The position numbers and the translations under genes were made by a program. Under the pieces are notes generated by a model. That model searched no databases. It was not told where the DNA came from and saw only the letters and a list, made by a program, of their open reading frames with translations. Below are positions 60,681-64,000 of a DNA stretch of 64,000 nt, one piece after another. Position 1 is the first letter of the stretch; each line of letters starts with the position of its first letter. Source of the stretch: an uncultured Planctomycetaceae bacterium (GTDB taxonomy: Bacteria; Planctomycetota; Planctomycetia; Planctomycetales; Planctomycetaceae); the NCBI GenBank assembly GCA_943787265.1, contig CALSLT010000007.1:124001-188000 (forward strand), in the 5' to 3' direction.

Positions 60681-62500
60681 GCGAAACAGCTCGCATTCTG
60701 ATCATCGAAGACGAACCGGACACCCGTGCAAACCTGTGCGATCTACTGGAACTGTTTGGCCTGGATCCGTTCGCCGTGGGGTCGGGTGGCGAAGCACTCG
60801 CACATCCGGAACTCGGCAGCGCTGACGTCATCTTACTGGATCGTAAACTGCCCGATCTGCAGGCTGATGACTTGCTGCCACTGCTGCGCGAACGACTGCC
60901 GGACACCGACGTGATCGTCGCCACTGCTCACGCAGACCTGGATGGAACGATTGCCGCGCTTCGGAATGGCGCTGCCGACTACCTGATCAAGCCGATAAAT
61001 CCGGACGCTCTTCGCATTTCAATCGAGCGGTGTCTTGAGCAAAAACGATTACAACGCGAAGCCGATCAATCGCGTGATGCGTTTCAGCAACTCGTTGAGT
61101 CCGCTGCCAGCGTGATCGTCCTGGCACGAACGGACCGCACGATCGCCTGGGTAAATCCGTTTGCCGAACACTTCACCGGCCGAACTGCTGAAGAGCTGAT
61201 TGGCAGCGATTGTCTAAACACCTTTCTGCCGCACAACGACCGGGTCCGTTACAAGCGACTCTTCCAGTGGGTATCTCGAGGCCGTACGGTCGACGAATTC
61301 GAGCTCGCCATTGAGTGCCACCCTGGGCATCATCGCTGGCTGATTTGCAACACTCGGCACTTGGATGATTACAAAGGCACGCCTGCGATTCTGATCGTTG
61401 GCCAGGACATTACCGCTCGACGAAATGCCGAAGATCAACTCCGGCTGCTCGATGCAGCGATTACTGACCTCAACGAAGGAGTACTGATTTCTCAGAGCGA
61501 CGAGACCTGGTTCGAATCGCCGATTGTGTTTGCAAACGAAGCATTGACAACGATCACCGGCTACTCCCCCGCAGAGCTGAAGGGACAGACTCCGGCAATT
61601 CTTGCTGGCATCGAAAACGAAAAACACTTGATCGATGAACTCGATCGACAACTTTCAGCCGGACACGCTGTCACCCAGGAAGTCATCATCGAACGGCAAG
61701 ACAAGTCGCACGTTCCCGTCGAGCTACATCTTTCGCCGGTCAATGATCCGACGGGAGCGAGAACCCATACCGTCGCAACGCTGCGGGATATTTCCGAAAG
61801 AAAACTCGCCGAAGAACGAGCGCTTCAAGCGGAACGGCTGACAGCAATCGGCACGGCGATGACCGGGCTTGCTCACGAAAGTCGAAACGCTTTGCAGCGC
61901 AGTCAAGCATCGCTTGATATGCTCTCGGCAATCGTGGGAAACAGCGAACCGGACGCAATAAAACTCATCCAGCGAGTTCAATTGGCTCAGGATGATCTTC
62001 ATCGACTGTATGAAGACGTTCGCGAATATGCTCGTCCTATTCGAGTTGAAAAGAATCCGCAACGAGTCGACAACTTGCTGCAGCAAGCTTGGGATGAATT
62101 GATCGTCAAACGCGATAACCGAGACGCCCACCTCATCGAGCAGGCTGAAGCTGACGACCTTGTTTGTCCTGTCGAACCGTTTCTGATTCGTCAGGCGCTT
62201 CGAAACATTCTGGATAATTCACTCGCGGCCTGCGAAGACCCGGTAACCATCACCGCGACCTGGAAAAACTCTGAGCTGAACAGTCGGGCTGCTTTGCAGG
62301 TTTCTTTGCGGGATAACGGACCCGGACTGACTCGGGACGCTCGCGAGAAGCTGTTTAACGAATTCTTTACAACGAAAACTCATGGGACTGGCCTGGGACT
62401 GGCAATCGTCAAACGCTTTATCGAAGCGCACTCTGGCACGCTTGTCGTCGGAGATTGCGACGACGGACTCGATCTCGTGATCACTCTACCCCGCGGATAA
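60677..62500 (+). CDS. Receiver-PAS-PAS histidine kinase
   Basis: A 607-residue soluble protein translationally coupled to the globin kinase. The receiver (~1-120) has Asp55 in VILLDRKLPDLQ. PAS1 (~135-245) has VILARTDRTIAWVNPFAEHF; PAS2 (~255-380) has TWFESPIVFANEALTTITGYS and VATLRDISERKLA. The kinase region has MTGLAHESRNALQRSQASLD with Ser in place of the usual Leu/Ile after His-Glu, then HATPase ALRNILDNSLAACEDP, LRDNGPGL and THGTGLGLAIVKRF. It probably receives phosphate from the globin kinase and passes a signal on, so it may integrate gas and redox signals. Confidence 0.87.
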   Translation: MSETARILIIEDEPDTRANLCDLLELFGLDPFAVGSGGEALAHPELGSADVILLDRKLPDLQADDLLPLLRERLPDTDVIVATAHADLDGTIAALRNGAADYLIKPINPDALRISIERCLEQKRLQREADQSRDAFQQLVESAASVIVLARTDRTIAWVNPFAEHFTGRTAEELIGSDCLNTFLPHNDRVRYKRLFQWVSRGRTVDEFELAIECHPGHHRWLICNTRHLDDYKGTPAILIVGQDITARRNAEDQLRLLDAAITDLNEGVLISQSDETWFESPIVFANEALTTITGYSPAELKGQTPAILAGIENEKHLIDELDRQLSAGHAVTQEVIIERQDKSHVPVELHLSPVNDPTGARTHTVATLRDISERKLAEERALQAERLTAIGTAMTGLAHESRNALQRSQASLDMLSAIVGNSEPDAIKLIQRVQLAQDDLHRLYEDVREYARPIRVEKNPQRVDNLLQQAWDELIVKRDNRDAHLIEQAEADDLVCPVEPFLIRQALRNILDNSLAACEDPVTITATWKNSELNSRAALQVSLRDNGPGLTRDAREKLFNEFFTTKTHGTGLGLAIVKRFIEAHSGTLVVGDCDDGLDLVITLPRG

Positions 62501-62510
62501 GGGTTTTCGG

Positions 62511-62528
62511 GCGGCACGCTGATTGCTT
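62511..62528 (+). promoter_or_regulatory. Sigma-54 promoter for the multidrug-export-family gene
   Basis: GCGGCACGCTGATTGCTT: GG and GC are 10 bases apart, with GGCACG at -24 and TTGCT at -12, a near-consensus element. Transcription would start near 62538. Confidence 0.82.
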
Positions 62529-62569
62529 TCCGTTGCCGGTCGAACCCGTCCGAAATACGGCATCGTAAA

Positions 62570-63391
62570 ATGCGACCATTCATGTCTGAGCAGCCGGCTG
62601 AGCCTTCGACTGAGAAATCCGCGTTGGACGATCCGTCAACGTCAAGCGGAGATTCCAATGCCGATCAGTTCGCCGCATCCCTGAAACAGGCAGAGGATGC
62701 TCTCTGGAGACGTCATCGCATTCTCTGGTGGATCACGCTCGTCGGCCCGGTACTTGTCACAGCTTCGATCGTGGCAACTGTTTACATCTTCGCAGGCGTA
62801 GAATTCGCTGGCCAACTCGTGACAACAGCCCTCACCGGCATGCTTCTGTTTGGCCGCTTTATCATTCTGGCCGGGCACGACCCGGAAGTTGCCAGAGTGA
62901 CAGGCAGCTTCTCATCAGGACAGCTATTCCTGATGGTCACCTACCTGGATCTGATCGTAGCAACCGTGCTGATCTTTCACGCGGGCTTCCTTTTTCGGCT
63001 GCCCTGGTTTGGATCGCGAGCGACCGCGCTCGTTGATGACGGACGGTTCCTGATTCACGCTCAACCGTGGATCAGGCGGGCGACGTTCTTCGGTCTCGTA
63101 CTTTTCGTAGCGATTCCTTTGGCTGCAATGGGCAGCGTCGGAGGAACCATCTTCGGCCGCATGCTCGGAGTCAGTCGCGTACGCATTTTCATGGCCATTC
63201 TTCTGGGAAGTCTGCTTGGCAACAGCATGATGTGGTACGGCTCGGACCTGATCAATCGGTTTGTGGACAAGCACCACCCGGTCGTTCGATTCGGCGGTGT
63301 CGTGCTGATTCTGATGCTCATCGCACTGATCGAATTTCTGTACCGCCGCACCAGGCGAGCAGAATTGCAGGCGATGCAGGAAACCCAGTAG
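62570..63391 (+). CDS. Small multidrug-export (Sm_multidrug_ex) family membrane protein
   Basis: A 273-residue membrane protein. The start is 62570 or the ATG at 62582 (MSEQPAEPSTEK); neither has a strong ribosome-binding site. A hydrophilic ~45-residue N-terminus is followed by about six helices. RRATFFGLVLFVAIPLAAMGSVGGTIFGRMLGVSR is the signature of the PF06695/COG2426 family, and RIFMAILLGSLLGNSMMWYG follows. The family name is historical and the transported substrate is unknown. Control by sigma-54 links it to the stress regulon. Confidence 0.75.
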   Translation: MRPFMSEQPAEPSTEKSALDDPSTSSGDSNADQFAASLKQAEDALWRRHRILWWITLVGPVLVTASIVATVYIFAGVEFAGQLVTTALTGMLLFGRFIILAGHDPEVARVTGSFSSGQLFLMVTYLDLIVATVLIFHAGFLFRLPWFGSRATALVDDGRFLIHAQPWIRRATFFGLVLFVAIPLAAMGSVGGTIFGRMLGVSRVRIFMAILLGSLLGNSMMWYGSDLINRFVDKHHPVVRFGGVVLILMLIALIEFLYRRTRRAELQAMQETQ

Positions 63392-63490
63392 GCACAAAGT
63401 GAATTCTTCCACCGCGCCCGTCTGACGTGAACGCCCACAGCCAGACGGCAGCCTCGTCGACAATTGATCGCACACTCTCCGACAGCCAAA

Positions 63491-63506
63491 GCGCGACGAT
63501 TCGCAC
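63491..63506 (+). promoter_or_regulatory. Candidate activator-binding site (UAS)
   Basis: GCGCGACGATTCGCAC has arms GCGCGA and TCGCAC around four bases, one mismatch, about 90 bases before the -24 box of the Rieske promoter. Confidence 0.4.
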
Positions 63507-63589
63507 GCTGCGCGCACACTGGCACGTCCGATGAACGTGTCGTCGCGGACTGTCAGCGGCAATTCCAAAGAGACCTTAGCAACGTCTCA

Positions 63590-63607
63590 TTGGCACGCGA
63601 TCTGCCA
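63590..63607 (+). promoter_or_regulatory. Sigma-54 promoter for the Rieske gene
   Basis: TTGGCACGCGATCTGCCA: perfect TTGGCACG at -24, CTGC at -12, and exact GG-N10-GC spacing. Transcription would start near 63617. Confidence 0.83.
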
Positions 63608-63647
63608 CAGGGGATCTGGAGATGAAATTCCAATCTCCAGGTGCCGA

Positions 63648-64000
63648 ATGATGAACACGGAAGTGTCCGAATCTGAAACCGAAGTAGCCGAGCCGATACG
63701 GCGGTCGTTTTTGTTTGCCGTTTCTGCCGCAGTGATGGCTTTCGGATTGACGGCTGGCTACGGCATGTTCGCGTGGCTGATCGGAGTTTTTCTTTACCCG
63801 TTTCGCGAGTCAGCCGAGAGCTGGCAGTTTCTGTCCGACCTCGGCAGTTTCGGTGTGGGACACTCTTTGACTTACCAATCGCCAGCCGGTCAGAAGATTG
63901 TCGTCACTCGTCTTGCCGACGCGGGCACGGTCGACGACTTCATTGCTCTGTCGAGCGTCTGCCCTCATCTGGGCTGCCAGGTTCATTGGGAGTCGAACAA
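63648..64000 (+). CDS. Rieske iron-sulfur protein of a bc-type complex, 3' end beyond window
   Basis: The first ~117 residues are visible and the frame is open at the right edge. ATG codons at 63648 and 63651 are both possible. An N-terminal tail (ESETEVAEPIRRSFLF) precedes one membrane helix (AVSAAVMAFGLTAGYGMFAWLIGVFLY), as in ubiquinol-cytochrome c reductase Rieske subunits. CPHLGCQVHW is the first [2Fe-2S] ligand box; the second must lie outside. It probably starts an operon for a cytochrome bc complex, suggesting that electron transport is part of the sigma-54 regulon. Confidence 0.85.
   Translation, partial: MMNTEVSESETEVAEPIRRSFLFAVSAAVMAFGLTAGYGMFAWLIGVFLYPFRESAESWQFLSDLGSFGVGHSLTYQSPAGQKIVVTRLADAGTVDDFIALSSVCPHLGCQVHWESN

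Noticed and set aside
63519..63536. Second sigma-54 promoter before the Rieske gene
   Set aside because: CTGGCACGTCCGATGA has a good -24 box, but GA instead of GC at -12; the element at 63590 is better placed and complete.
1..64000. CRISPR array, rRNA operon, prophage or replication origin
   Set aside because: No regularly spaced direct repeats, rRNA-like sequence, phage structural genes or DnaA-box cluster were seen.

Overview
The window looks like chromosomal DNA of a planctomycete. This is inferred from gene content: Gly/Cys-tailed zinc-ribbon membrane proteins, many two-component and FHA proteins, Tat-exported enzymes, a planctomycete-style tyrosine recombinase remnant and moderately high GC. 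No rRNA or taxonomic marker is present, so the assignment is an inference.

Region 1 (1-8.3 kb) carries a DUF692/MNIO enzyme gene and a partner gene that runs off the left edge. Next to them are two tandemly duplicated membrane proteins that end in long Gly/Cys tails. A third Gly/Cys-tailed protein with an unrelated core lies divergently and is followed by a GRDP-like protein. All three tails finish on the same CGGCGG motif. MNIO enzymes are known to modify cysteines in peptides, so this may be a peptide-modification system acting on protein tails instead of short precursor peptides. Around it sit a nucleotidyltransferase-like protein, an orphan TAXI receptor and a voltage-gated-type ion channel.

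Region 2 (8.5-17.6 kb) is a cell-surface and sugar region: three glycosyltransferases, an RCK potassium channel, a sulfotransferase, a glycosyltransferase-like protein and several unrecognised envelope proteins. Region 3 (17.6-27.6 kb) is accessory: an IS110-family element with structured non-coding flanks, a polyamine/envelope-stress-like cluster (FAD oxidoreductase, membrane spermidine-synthase homologue, double DUF350, coiled-coil protein, DUF4178), and a 5'-truncated integrase abutting tRNA-Ala(CGC).

Region 4 (30-43.3 kb) is a complete chemosensory array of the alternative-output kind: CheW, CheR-TPR, CheW, MCP with HAMP and PAS, CheA-REC and CheB. It is followed by two REC proteins carrying RsbW-like ATPase domains, a REC-HPT protein and a double-FHA protein. 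No CheY, CheZ or flagellar gene is seen, so regulation of gene expression is a more likely output than motility. Region 5 (43.5-47.5 kb) holds a phosphoesterase pair, a decayed gene remnant and a VIT/CCC1-type transporter.

Region 6 (47.8-64 kb) is the most striking. It has an NtrC-type sigma-54 activator, a kinase with an N-terminal protoglobin domain, and a REC-PAS-PAS-kinase. The surrounding effector genes are universal stress proteins, three small monohaem c-type cytochromes, hydroxylamine reductase/Hcp, a protoglobin, a ribosome hibernation factor, a DUF2007 protein, a small multidrug-export-family protein and a Rieske protein that runs off the right edge. Most of these transcription units are preceded by a -24/-12 element with exact GG-N10-GC spacing, and several also have a GTGCG...CGCAC inverted repeat further upstream. 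I read this as an undescribed sigma-54 regulon for low oxygen or nitrosative stress, analogous in content to dormancy regulons and probably governed by the haem-sensor relay encoded in the same cluster.
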